Assembly: GCF_019656455.1 (NCBI RefSeq)
Contig: NZ_BPMK01000001.1
Span: forward strand, 124,001 to 188,000
Origin: Noviherbaspirillum aridicola
GTDB taxonomy: Bacteria; Pseudomonadota; Gammaproteobacteria; Burkholderiales; Burkholderiaceae_D
Reading direction: 5' to 3'
DNA: 64,000 nucleotides
This document shows positions 16,327 through 24,737 of this stretch, piece by piece. A program made the position numbers and the translations under genes. Under the pieces are notes generated by a model. The model saw only the letters and a program-made list of their open reading frames with translations. It was not told the DNA's origin and did not search any database. The first letter of the stretch is position 1, and every line of letters begins with the position of its first letter.

Positions 16327-19014
16327 TCAGGCGGTGGCCGATGCGGGAAACAGGTAGCGGCGCGCGATCAGCGAGGGCACTTCATGCGCCGGCAGGGCCT
16401 TCGACACCAGATAGCCTTGTACCTCGTCGCAATCCAGCGACTGTAGCGCATGCAGCTGTTCGCGTGTCTCCACGCCCTCGGCCACCACCGATATATCCAG
16501 TGCATCGGCCATCGATACGATGGCGCGGAACAGGACCGCACCTTCCTCGCTCTTGCCCACCGCGCTGGTAAAGGCGCGGTCGACCTTGAGCACGTCGACG
16601 TCGAGCTGCTGCAGCTGGGCGAGCGAGGAATAGCCGGTGCCGAAGTCGTCGACCGACAGCTTGATGCCGAGTTCGCGCAGCGCGCTCAGCTCGTGGGCGG
16701 TGGCCCGGCCCTTGTCGATCACCGAGGATTCGGTCAGTTCCACTTCCAGCAGCCGGGGGTCGATGCGGTGACGGGCCAGGGCCGCTGCGATGAAGGCGGA
16801 AAGGCCGCCTTCCCTGAGCTGAATGCCGGAGACATTGACCGAGACCGGCACCGGGCCGAGCCCGCGCCGGCCCCACTCCGCCAGCTGGGCGCACACATTG
16901 TCGATCACCAGTTCGCCCAGACGCACGATCAGGCCGGTGTCCTCGGCCAGGCCGATGAAGTCGTCGGGGCCGATCATGCCGCGCTCGGGATGATGCCATC
17001 GCACCAGCGCCTCCAGGCTGTTGAGACGGCCTGCCCGGGTGCTGACCCGGGGCTGGTAATGGACGACGAACTGGTCCTTGTCGATCGCCTCGCGCAGCGC
17101 ATGCTCCTTGGCCAGCCTGAGGAACAGCGAGTCCGACAGATGAGGCTGATAGAACTCGAATCGGCCCTTGCCGGCCGCCTTGGCGGCATACATCGCGATG
17201 TCGGCGTGGCGCAGCAGCGTGTCGCCGTCGGCGCCGTCTGCGGGAAACATGCTGATCCCGATCGAGGCGTTGACATGCTGCCCGGCGACGCCGCCGAGTT
17301 CATAGGGCGCGCTGATCGTCCTGACCACCTGGCGCGCGACCCGTGCGACATCCTCGGTGCCGTGCGGGCCTTCGAGGACGATGGTGAATTCGTCCCCGCC
17401 CAGGCGCACCACGTGATCGGCGGCGCGCACCACCTCCCGGAGCCGCCGGGCGGCGGCCTTGAGCAGCATGTCGCCCGCTTCGTGGCCGAGACTGTCGTTG
17501 ATGTTCTTGAAGTTGTCGAGATCGATGAACATCACGGCCAGCGTGCGGTGCTGCCGCGCGGCCCGTTCGAGCGCGTCGGGCAGGAAGGCGCCGAGCCAGT
17601 GGCGGTTGGGCAGGGAGGTGAGGGCGTCGGTGTTGGCCACCCGCGACAGCGCCAGTTCATGTTCCTTGGATTTCGAGATGTCGCGCAGCGTGACCGCCAG
17701 GCCGTCGCCGGCGCGCACGTAGCGTCGGTTGACCCAGCTCGCCCTCAGGGGGCTGATCTTCGGCACGCGGAACTCGTCTTCGTAATAGCCCGTCTCCATC
17801 GCATGCAGGTACAGGTCGAAGATCTCCTTGCGATAACTTTCGTCCAGGGTCTGCGACAGCCGTTTGCCGCGCAGGCTGCGCACGTCGGTGCCGAGCAGCG
17901 CGGCGCCGTGCTCGTTGCAATCCTCGTACACGAAATCCACGATCTTGCCGTCGCGGCCGTAGAGGGGGCGCATCGTGTAGAAGCCTTCCTGCGCCGCCTC
18001 GGTGGCGGTACGGAAGATCTGCCGCACCACTTCCTCGCGCTGCCGCCGCCACGACAGGCGCGCGGTGAGCAGCATGCCGGTCAGCGAAAAGGCGGCGATG
18101 CCGAGCGTGGCCATGCTCATGATGTTGCGATAGCTCTCGGCCACGCGCTGCCAGCCCGCGAGCGCATTGGTTTCCGAGATCGCCGCCATCGACACCAGCG
18201 GATACTCGCTCAGCTTCTTCCAGGCGACGATGCGCGCCTCGCGGTCGAAGAACTTGCTCGCCGGCTCCAGCACCGTGCCCTCGGTCGGGCCGAACGACGG
18301 GGCCTCGACATAGGAGCGCCGCACCGCGGCGTGATCCTCGGTATTGGCGAGCAGCGTGCCGTCCGGCAGCTGGACCGAGATGAAATCGCCGTCGCGCAGG
18401 CTGCGCTCGTCGTGGAACGTGGTGAGATAGGCCGGTTCGACCGACACCAGGGCCACGCCGTCGAACTCGCCGTCCGCATCTATCCGGCGGGAAAACCGCA
18501 CGACCTGGCGGTTGATGCGCTTGCCCTTCACCGGCTTGTTGATCGTCAGACCGTTGTCCGGGTGGGTGCGGTGATAGTGGAAGAATTCGTCGCCGGCGAA
18601 GCTGGCGTCGCCGAAGGCCGCCAGCGTGGAACTGACGCTGTCCCCATGGCGGTCGATGATGCTGGCGTACAGCATGGCCGAGCGCGGATAGAGACCGCGC
18701 TCCTGCTGTTGCTCCAGGTCCAGTTGCGCGCCGCTTGCCTCCCAGTCGAGCTTCAGGCTCAGCGTCAGCTGATCGATCTGCTGTATCGTGCGCAGCAGTT
18801 GCGCCGCATAAGAGCGCGAGCGCGTCGCCGCCTGCTCGGTCGCCGCCGCCATGGCCTCCGCCTTCTCGTCCTGCAGGCGGGAAGCCATGAAGGCATCGAG
18901 CGCGAGCCACAGCAGGATGCCCGCAAGCGGCCATAACAGTGCCGGCGCGAAATAGCGGTGACGGGACAGGTAGCGCCGCAAGTCGGCCGGGCGGCGCAAT
19001 CGGGATGGGTTCAT
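16327..19014 (-). CDS. membrane-bound sensor PAS-GGDEF-EAL protein
   Basis: 895 residues from ATG 19014. Transmembrane segments at about 22-43 and 302-322 enclose a periplasmic sensor region of about 255 residues with the features of a Cache-type domain seen in diguanylate cyclases (VVRFSRRIDADGEFDGVALV, then DGDFISVQLPDGTLLAN). A PAS domain (about 335-450) precedes GGDEF (RLGGDEF, with RxxD inhibitory site RAAD) and EAL (EALVRWHHP, NVSGIQL, ELTES, VDDFGTGYSSL, LKVDR, AEGVE, QGYL). All catalytic residues of both domains are present. It is likely to convert an extracellular signal into c-di-GMP change. No clear ribosome binding site precedes the chosen start. Confidence 0.9.
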   Translation of the reverse strand: MNPSRLRRPADLRRYLSRHRYFAPALLWPLAGILLWLALDAFMASRLQDEKAEAMAAATEQAATRSRSYAAQLLRTIQQIDQLTLSLKLDWEASGAQLDLEQQQERGLYPRSAMLYASIIDRHGDSVSSTLAAFGDASFAGDEFFHYHRTHPDNGLTINKPVKGKRINRQVVRFSRRIDADGEFDGVALVSVEPAYLTTFHDERSLRDGDFISVQLPDGTLLANTEDHAAVRRSYVEAPSFGPTEGTVLEPASKFFDREARIVAWKKLSEYPLVSMAAISETNALAGWQRVAESYRNIMSMATLGIAAFSLTGMLLTARLSWRRQREEVVRQIFRTATEAAQEGFYTMRPLYGRDGKIVDFVYEDCNEHGAALLGTDVRSLRGKRLSQTLDESYRKEIFDLYLHAMETGYYEDEFRVPKISPLRASWVNRRYVRAGDGLAVTLRDISKSKEHELALSRVANTDALTSLPNRHWLGAFLPDALERAARQHRTLAVMFIDLDNFKNINDSLGHEAGDMLLKAAARRLREVVRAADHVVRLGGDEFTIVLEGPHGTEDVARVARQVVRTISAPYELGGVAGQHVNASIGISMFPADGADGDTLLRHADIAMYAAKAAGKGRFEFYQPHLSDSLFLRLAKEHALREAIDKDQFVVHYQPRVSTRAGRLNSLEALVRWHHPERGMIGPDDFIGLAEDTGLIVRLGELVIDNVCAQLAEWGRRGLGPVPVSVNVSGIQLREGGLSAFIAAALARHRIDPRLLEVELTESSVIDKGRATAHELSALRELGIKLSVDDFGTGYSSLAQLQQLDVDVLKVDRAFTSAVGKSEEGAVLFRAIVSMADALDISVVAEGVETREQLHALQSLDCDEVQGYLVSKALPAHEVPSLIARRYLFPASATA

Positions 19015-19166
19015 GCGGGTACAGACATTAAATCCGTGCCGGTATTCCTCATCAGCGGGCACGGGGGCTTGCGGCGGAGCAAAGCAAGGCGCGGACCGCG
19101 GAATCGGCTCCGGTTCCGCCGGTCTTACCGCAGGCAATTCCGCCGTCACGATTTCGGGGACAGACC

Positions 19167-20237
19167 ATGACCAGGGCGCGCAAGGGGCAGTTCGAACGCA
19201 TGCTTAGCCGTGAGGAATTCGGCAACCGTTTTCGGGGCTCGTTCGGGCGTCCCGAATTCCTTGCCGTCGACGATGCCCTGCGGCAGGTGGAAGAGGCGGC
19301 GTGGGATGTCTATATCAATTCGAAGAAGACGCTGCGCACCGACAAGGCGGGCGCGGGCTTCGCCGACCCGGAGTATGAGCTGTCGTTGGAGTGGCGCCAG
19401 ACGCGCGACCGGCTGCTCGCGGCGCAGGCCCGCCAGCAGGATCCCGCCTCGCCATCGCGCGTGCTGCTCGTGTGCGGCGCGGACCGCAACGACGGCACCT
19501 GCCCCGGCGAGATGTCCAAGACCTTCCGCCTGACGCAGCTCGCACGCGAAGTGCTGGAGGCCGATGGCGTCGTGGCCGACGTGCTCGACCTGAGCCGCCT
19601 GGTGTCCGACTATGACTGGCATATCCATCCCTGCAAGGGCTGCGTATCGACCGCGATGCCGCTGTGCCACTGGCCGTGCAGCTGCTATCCGAATCATGCG
19701 CTGCGCCAGACCAACGACTGGATGGGCGAGATCTACGAGAAATGGGTGGCCGCGCATGGCGTCATCCTGCTCACCCCGGTCTACTGGTATCAGTCGCCGA
19801 GCGCGCTCAAGCTGATGATCGACCGCCTGGTATGCGCCGACGGCGGCAATCCGGACCCGACCACGACCTCGGGCAAGGACGTGGAGAAGGCCAAGGCGCT
19901 GGAAGAAGCGGGCTGGAGCTATCCCAAGCACCTGGCCGGCCGCGCCTACGGCCTCGTGGTGCACGGCGACGTCGCCGGCATCGAGGGCTCGCGGCGCGCG
20001 CTGTCGGACTGGCTGGACTGGATGGGACTGGTCGACGCGGGAATGAAGGCGCGGCTCGACCGCTACATCGGCTACTACGAGCCCTATGCGCGCAGCCATG
20101 ACACGCTGGATCGCGACATGGCGGTGCAGGAAGAGGTGCGCAACGTGGCGCGCGCGGTGGCGGGCGCGGTGAGCGCACTGCGCGGCGGGCGCATGGCGGT
20201 TCCGGATGCCGCGCTGCGCCAGCCGCGCCCGAAATAG
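19167..20237 (+). CDS. NAD(P)H-dependent FMN oxidoreductase, flavodoxin-like
   Basis: A 356-residue protein. The first 95 residues are a hydrophilic extension; the remainder is a flavodoxin-like domain beginning SRVLLVCGADRNDGTCPGEM and containing the VILLTPVYWYQSPSALKLMIDR block that binds the flavin phosphate and ring in NADPH-dependent FMN reductases. A Cys/His-rich insert (HPCKGCVSTAMPLCHWPCSC) sits at about residues 152-171; this is typical of multimeric flavodoxin WrbA-like oxidoreductases and could hold a metal. GGGGAC lies upstream of the ATG. It precedes an AI-2E permease by 37 bases and may be co-transcribed. Confidence 0.82.
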   Translation: MTRARKGQFERMLSREEFGNRFRGSFGRPEFLAVDDALRQVEEAAWDVYINSKKTLRTDKAGAGFADPEYELSLEWRQTRDRLLAAQARQQDPASPSRVLLVCGADRNDGTCPGEMSKTFRLTQLAREVLEADGVVADVLDLSRLVSDYDWHIHPCKGCVSTAMPLCHWPCSCYPNHALRQTNDWMGEIYEKWVAAHGVILLTPVYWYQSPSALKLMIDRLVCADGGNPDPTTTSGKDVEKAKALEEAGWSYPKHLAGRAYGLVVHGDVAGIEGSRRALSDWLDWMGLVDAGMKARLDRYIGYYEPYARSHDTLDRDMAVQEEVRNVARAVAGAVSALRGGRMAVPDAALRQPRPK

Positions 20238-20274
20238 CATCCACGGCCGCAGCCGGAAGAAAGAGGGGAGCAAC

Positions 20275-21381
20275 ATGAACCAGCGAGAAGATGCACCGCG
20301 CGCCGCGCGGGAGCGCGACGACGCCGATGCCGTGGACGCGCGGCGCGTGATGCACCGCACGGTGCTGTTCGATACCGTCAGCCTGCTATTCGTGCTGGCC
20401 GCCAGCGTCATCTGGCTCGCACCCGAGGTGCTGCTGCTGATATTCGCCTGCGTGCTGATGGCCATCCTGCTGTACGACGTCAGCGCCAGGCTGCGCGGCT
20501 GGCTCGGATTGCCGAACTGGGCGGCCCTGACCATCGTGGTGGTCCTGCTGCTGGCGCTCATCGTCGGCGGCGGCTGGCTGATGGCGCCGCAGATATCCCG
20601 CCAATCGAGCGAACTCGCCGAGGCCGTTCCCCAGGCGCTGCAGGAACTGCGCGACACGCTGTCGCGCTACCCGATGCTGGAAAGCCTGTCGTCCGGTATG
20701 CCGGCGGGGGAACAGATGACGAAGCAGCTCGGCAGCCTGCTGCCGCGCGCGGGCCTGGTGTTTTCCGGCGTGCTCGGTGTGCTCGGCAACGTCGCGATCA
20801 TTGCCTTCGTCGGCGTCTATCTCGCCGCCCAGCCCCGGCCCTACATCAATGGCATCGTGATCCTGGTACCGACGCGCAGGCGCGAACGGGCGCGGGAAGT
20901 GCTGGATGAACTAGGCCGCACGCTGGGGCAATGGCTGGCCGGCAAGGCGCTGTCTATGCTGATCGTCGGCATCGTGACCACCGCCGGCCTGGCGCTGCTC
21001 GGCGTGCCGCTGGCCCTGGTGCTCGGCATCATCGCCGGCTTGCTCGATTTCATTCCCTACGTCGGGCCGATCGTGGCCGGGGTGCCGGCCGTGCTGATCG
21101 CGTTCACCGAAAGCCCGGCCCTGGCGGGGTCCGTCGCGCTGCTGTTTCTGGCGATCCAGATTGGCGAGGGCTACCTGCTGATGCCGTTGATCGAACGCCG
21201 CACGGTATCGCTGCCGCCGGCGGTGACCATCGTGGTGCAGGTGCTGATGGGCGCGCTGTTCGGCATGGCCGGCGTCGCGCTCGCCACGCCGCTGGCCGCG
21301 GTCGGCGCCGTGCTGATCACCATGCTGTATGTGCAGGACGTGCTCGGCGACCGGGTGCCGACGCCGAGCCAGAAGGATTGA
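20275..21381 (+). CDS. AI-2E / PerM family membrane permease (second copy)
   Basis: A 368-residue membrane protein from ATG 20275, preceded by GAGGGGAG. It has a charged N-terminal leader of about 25 residues, paired hydrophobic segments at 30-95, a helical soluble stretch, and the family signature LDFIPYVGPIVAGVPAVLIA near residue 260. The substrate is unknown. It is only distantly similar to the protein at 4049-5128, so this is not a recent duplication. Confidence 0.87.
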   Translation: MNQREDAPRAARERDDADAVDARRVMHRTVLFDTVSLLFVLAASVIWLAPEVLLLIFACVLMAILLYDVSARLRGWLGLPNWAALTIVVVLLLALIVGGGWLMAPQISRQSSELAEAVPQALQELRDTLSRYPMLESLSSGMPAGEQMTKQLGSLLPRAGLVFSGVLGVLGNVAIIAFVGVYLAAQPRPYINGIVILVPTRRRERAREVLDELGRTLGQWLAGKALSMLIVGIVTTAGLALLGVPLALVLGIIAGLLDFIPYVGPIVAGVPAVLIAFTESPALAGSVALLFLAIQIGEGYLLMPLIERRTVSLPPAVTIVVQVLMGALFGMAGVALATPLAAVGAVLITMLYVQDVLGDRVPTPSQKD

Positions 21382-21451
21382 AGCGGAACCTTTGCCAACC
21401 GGGCAAATCAGGCATGAACGCATCGTTCAACCCCACCTTCCGGAGGCTGTC

Positions 21452-21640
21452 ATGGTGAACCCGATTCAAGTCCAGAAATTTCTCAAGGGCGTCGATTATC
21501 CCGCCAACAAATCCGCGCTGATCGAAACCGCGCGGCAACAAGGCGCCGACGACGACGTGTGCAAGGACCTCGAGCAACTCCCCGACGAGGATTTTCAGAC
21601 GCCTGCCGAAGTCAGCCAGGCCCTGGGCAAACTGCACTGA
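21452..21640 (+). CDS. DUF2795 domain protein
   Basis: A 62-residue protein from ATG 21452 with CGGAGG upstream. MVNPIQVQKFLKGVDYPANK...LIETARQQGAD is the DUF2795 pattern (xxLkGvdYPasKxdLiexAr). Its function is unknown. The family is common as tiny soluble proteins near stress genes. It precedes the formaldehyde-dehydrogenase-like gene by 19 bases and is probably in the same operon. Confidence 0.85.
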   Translation: MVNPIQVQKFLKGVDYPANKSALIETARQQGADDDVCKDLEQLPDEDFQTPAEVSQALGKLH

Positions 21641-21659
21641 TACGGGACGGGAGACGCTC

Positions 21660-22889
21660 ATGAAAGCAGTGGTATTCCACGGCATCGGCGACATCCGCCT
21701 CGACGATGTGCCGGAGCCGCGCATCGAACAGCCCACCGACGCCATCGTGCGCCTCACCGCCAGCGCCATCTGCGGCACCGACCTGCACTTCGTGCGCGGC
21801 ACCTTCCCCGGCATGAAGGAGGGCACCGTGCTGGGACATGAAGGCATCGGCATCGTCGAACAGGTCGGCGAGGGCGTGCGCAATCTCGCGCCCGGCGACC
21901 GGGTGGTCATTCCCTCCACCATCGCCTGCGGCTACTGTTCCTATTGCCGCGAGGGCTATTACGCGCAGTGCGACAACGCCAATCCCAACGGCGCGTCCGC
22001 CGGCACCGCCTTTTATGGCGGCCCCGAGCCGGCGGGCGGCTTCAACGGCCTGCAGGCGGAAAAGGCGCGCGTGCCGTTCGCGCACGTCAACCTGGTGAAG
22101 CTTCCCGATGAAGTGAGCGACGATCAGGCGATCCTGCTGTCGGATATTTTCCCGACCGGCTATTTCGGCGCCGACCTCGCCGACATCAGGCCGGGCCACA
22201 CGGTGGCGGTGTTCGGCTGCGGTCCGGTCGGGCAGTTCGCGATCGCCTCGGCCAGACTGATGGACGCGGGCCGGGTGCTCGCCATCGACAACCGGCCGGA
22301 CCGTCTCGACATGGCGCGGCGCCAGGGCGCGGAGGTGATCAACTACGACGAGGAAGACCCGGTGCAGACGATCAAGGATCTGACCGGCGGCATCGGCGTG
22401 GACCGGGTCATCGATGCGGTCGGCGTGGATGCCGAGTGTCCGCACCACGGCCCGGCGGCGCAGCAGGCGAAGCAGCAGGAAGCCGCCTTCCGGCAGGAGC
22501 TGGAGCAGATCGCGCCGCAGCAGAATCCGCAGGGCGACAACTGGCATCCTGGACAGGCGCCGTCGCAGGCGCAGCAATGGGCGATACAGGCGCTGGCCAA
22601 GGCGGGCACGATGTCGATCATCGGCGTCTATCCGCCGAACGACACCTCGTTCCCGATCGGGATGGCGATGAACAAGAACATCACGATCAGGATGGGCAAC
22701 TGCAATCATCGCAAGTACATTCCGCACCTGATCGAGCTGATCCGCAACGGCAGCGTCGATCCGACGGAGATCGTCACGCGGCACGAGCCGCTGGTATCGG
22801 CGATCGATGCCTACAAGGCTTTCGATACCCGCCAGCCGGGCTGGCTGAAGGTGGAACTGGTGCCGCAACAGGGGCAGGCGGGACGGTGA
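21660..22889 (+). CDS. zinc-dependent alcohol dehydrogenase, formaldehyde dehydrogenase-like
   Basis: A 409-residue medium-chain dehydrogenase. Catalytic zinc ligands C38 and H60-E61 (GHEGIGIVEQVG) and the four structural zinc cysteines C90, C93, C96 and C104 are present. The Rossmann loop VFGCGPVGQFA binds NAD. The pattern VLLSDIFPTGYFGAD is that of glutathione-independent formaldehyde dehydrogenases and related ADHs. A Gln-rich insert of about 45 residues (around 262-305, QQAKQQEAAFRQELEQIAPQ) interrupts the cofactor domain and is typical of a long subfamily. The ribosome binding site GGGAGA lies upstream. Oxidation of an aldehyde or alcohol is likely; formaldehyde is only a guess. Confidence 0.87.
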   Translation: MKAVVFHGIGDIRLDDVPEPRIEQPTDAIVRLTASAICGTDLHFVRGTFPGMKEGTVLGHEGIGIVEQVGEGVRNLAPGDRVVIPSTIACGYCSYCREGYYAQCDNANPNGASAGTAFYGGPEPAGGFNGLQAEKARVPFAHVNLVKLPDEVSDDQAILLSDIFPTGYFGADLADIRPGHTVAVFGCGPVGQFAIASARLMDAGRVLAIDNRPDRLDMARRQGAEVINYDEEDPVQTIKDLTGGIGVDRVIDAVGVDAECPHHGPAAQQAKQQEAAFRQELEQIAPQQNPQGDNWHPGQAPSQAQQWAIQALAKAGTMSIIGVYPPNDTSFPIGMAMNKNITIRMGNCNHRKYIPHLIELIRNGSVDPTEIVTRHEPLVSAIDAYKAFDTRQPGWLKVELVPQQGQAGR

Positions 22890-22916
22890 CGGTGGGGCGT
22901 AGGGCGCGCGGCCGGT

Positions 22917-23549
22917 TCAGATGCTCTCGGTCCGGCTGACCGACGCCCTGACCGCATCCTTCGCGCCGAGCCTGATCGAGCCGTCCGGCCGTTCATAGGT
23001 GCCGATCAGGCAGCCGCTCGCGATGGCGCGTTCCTGTATGGCTTCCAGCAGCGCTTCCCGTCCCGGAGTGCCCGAGAAGGCGGGCCCGCTCTCCAGCGCG
23101 AACAGCTGAAAAGCGTAGCGGTGCACGCCGTGCCCGGGAGGCGGGTCGGGCGGCAACCAGCCGGTGCGCAGGTAGGAATTGCGCCCGACCTGGCCGTCGA
23201 GTTCGTCGGAATCCAGCTCGCCTTCGTGCAGCACGCCGTCGTGCGCTGGCAGGTCGACCGCGATCGCATGCACCAGCGGCTGCGGCGTCGGCGCATCCGC
23301 ATCCTCGACGATCAGGGCGAGGGTGGCGGTGCCCTCCGGCACGCCGGTCCATTCCAGCGGCGGCGAGCTGCCTTCGCCGTCGGCGGTGAAGCGCGCCGGT
23401 ATCGGCTCATGGTCGCCGAACGACAGGCTGGTGACCTGCAGCGCGGCGGTGCCGGCCCTGAGGTCGATCTGGTTGAAGGCGATTTTTTCGAGCCCCGCGC
23501 GCCGGTGTTGCAGCGCGTGGCCGATGACGCTCGGCAGTTTTTCCAGCAT
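22917..23549 (-). CDS. YbhB/YbcL family PEBP-like protein
   Basis: A 210-residue cytosolic protein of the phosphatidylethanolamine-binding / Raf-kinase-inhibitor-like family. It shows FTADGEGSSPPLEWTGVPEG, ALIVEDADAP (the D-x-D-x-P anion-binding motif) and a central GHGVHRYAFQLFAL. Bacterial members bind small anionic ligands; their role is not established. The first 35 residues are an extension relative to YbhB. It converges on the dehydrogenase gene with 27 bases between them. Confidence 0.88.
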   Translation of the reverse strand: MLEKLPSVIGHALQHRRAGLEKIAFNQIDLRAGTAALQVTSLSFGDHEPIPARFTADGEGSSPPLEWTGVPEGTATLALIVEDADAPTPQPLVHAIAVDLPAHDGVLHEGELDSDELDGQVGRNSYLRTGWLPPDPPPGHGVHRYAFQLFALESGPAFSGTPGREALLEAIQERAIASGCLIGTYERPDGSIRLGAKDAVRASVSRTESI

Positions 23550-23752
23550 GAGAACCTCCTGCGCTTGTTCAACTTATGCGGCCAATATCCGGTCGGTATC
23601 CATTCGGTATCCCACCATCATCCGGCCATATTGCTGCCTGATTTTCTCGCAAGCCAAAGGTTCCTCGGAAATTGCGCAGGGATGCGTCGCGGCAGCCGGC
23701 GGAACGGCGGTGCGTCTTGCGACTCTGAATGCTTGCACGAGAGGACAGAAAC

Positions 23753-24724
23753 ATGACCCGCAACAATTCTCCATCCGCGCCGGCCGTTCTTGCGCTCGGC
23801 AGCATCAACGCGGACTTCCAGGTGCGGATAGCGCGCCGGCCCGAGGTCAGCGAAACCCTGATCGCGAGCGACTTCACCCGACTGTCCGGCGGCAAGTCCG
23901 CCAATGTCGCCTGGCTCGCCGCCCGGCTCGGCGTGCCGGTGCGCCTGTACGGCCACGTCGGCGACGACGACCTCGCGGAGCAGGCGCTGGCGCCGCTGCG
24001 ACGGGCCGGCATTCCGCTCGACGGCGTGCGCAGGGTGGCCGGCCAAGCCACGGGGGTGTCGATGATCACGGTGCCGCCCGACGGCAAGAAGGGCATCGTG
24101 CTGGCGCCGAATGCCAACCACGCCTGGGACGAGGCGGCATGCGCCGCGCTGGCCGGGGCCATCCGCGGCTGCCCGCCGGAGTCGGTGCTGGCGACCAATG
24201 GCGAGATCCCGGCGGCCGCGTTGCGCGCGGCGATGCGGGCGGCGCGCGAGACCGGTATCGCCTGCCTGCTCGATCCGTCGCCGGCGGACGCAATCGGCGA
24301 CGACCTGATCGCGCTCGCCGACTTCCTCGCGCCGAACGCCGGCGAGGCGCAGCAGCTCTGCGGCTTTTCCTTCGACGATGCGCAGGGCGCGCTGCGCGCG
24401 GCCCGTGCGCTCCGCGAGCGCGGCGCGGGCGTGGTCTGCGTCAAGCTGGCCGATGGCGGCTGCGTGGCGTGGGACGGCGGCCGTGCGCTGCATGTGCCGC
24501 CGGCGCCGGTCGAGGTGGTGGACAGCACCGGCGCGGGCGACGCCTTCGCGGGCGCGCTCGCGGTTGCCCTGCTGGAGCGAAGGCCGCTGGAGGAGGCGGT
24601 GCGCTTTGCCGTGGCTGCTTCGCATCTCGCGGTGACGGGCTGGGGATCGCAACCGGCTTATCCCGGGCGCGAGGCGATCGGGGACATGATGCGGCGGCTG
24701 GAGGCGCGCGGCGATGCGCAGTGA
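23753..24724 (+). CDS. PfkB-family sugar kinase (ribokinase type)
   Basis: A 323-residue kinase from ATG 23753 with GAGAGGA upstream. The N-terminal signature LALGSINADFQVRI, the GGKSANVAWLAARLG substrate-lid motif and the C-terminal DSTGAGDAFAGALA motif with catalytic base D263 define a ribokinase-like enzyme phosphorylating a sugar or nucleoside. Its stop lies 13 bases before the likely start of the GH65 gene, so the two form an operon. The kinase may act on the free sugar released by the phosphorylase, which is inference. The upstream region has two GGTATCC direct repeats at about 23592-23608. Confidence 0.9.
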   Translation: MTRNNSPSAPAVLALGSINADFQVRIARRPEVSETLIASDFTRLSGGKSANVAWLAARLGVPVRLYGHVGDDDLAEQALAPLRRAGIPLDGVRRVAGQATGVSMITVPPDGKKGIVLAPNANHAWDEAACAALAGAIRGCPPESVLATNGEIPAAALRAAMRAARETGIACLLDPSPADAIGDDLIALADFLAPNAGEAQQLCGFSFDDAQGALRAARALRERGAGVVCVKLADGGCVAWDGGRALHVPPAPVEVVDSTGAGDAFAGALAVALLERRPLEEAVRFAVAASHLAVTGWGSQPAYPGREAIGDMMRRLEARGDAQ

Positions 24725-24737
24725 CGCGGGGAGGGAC

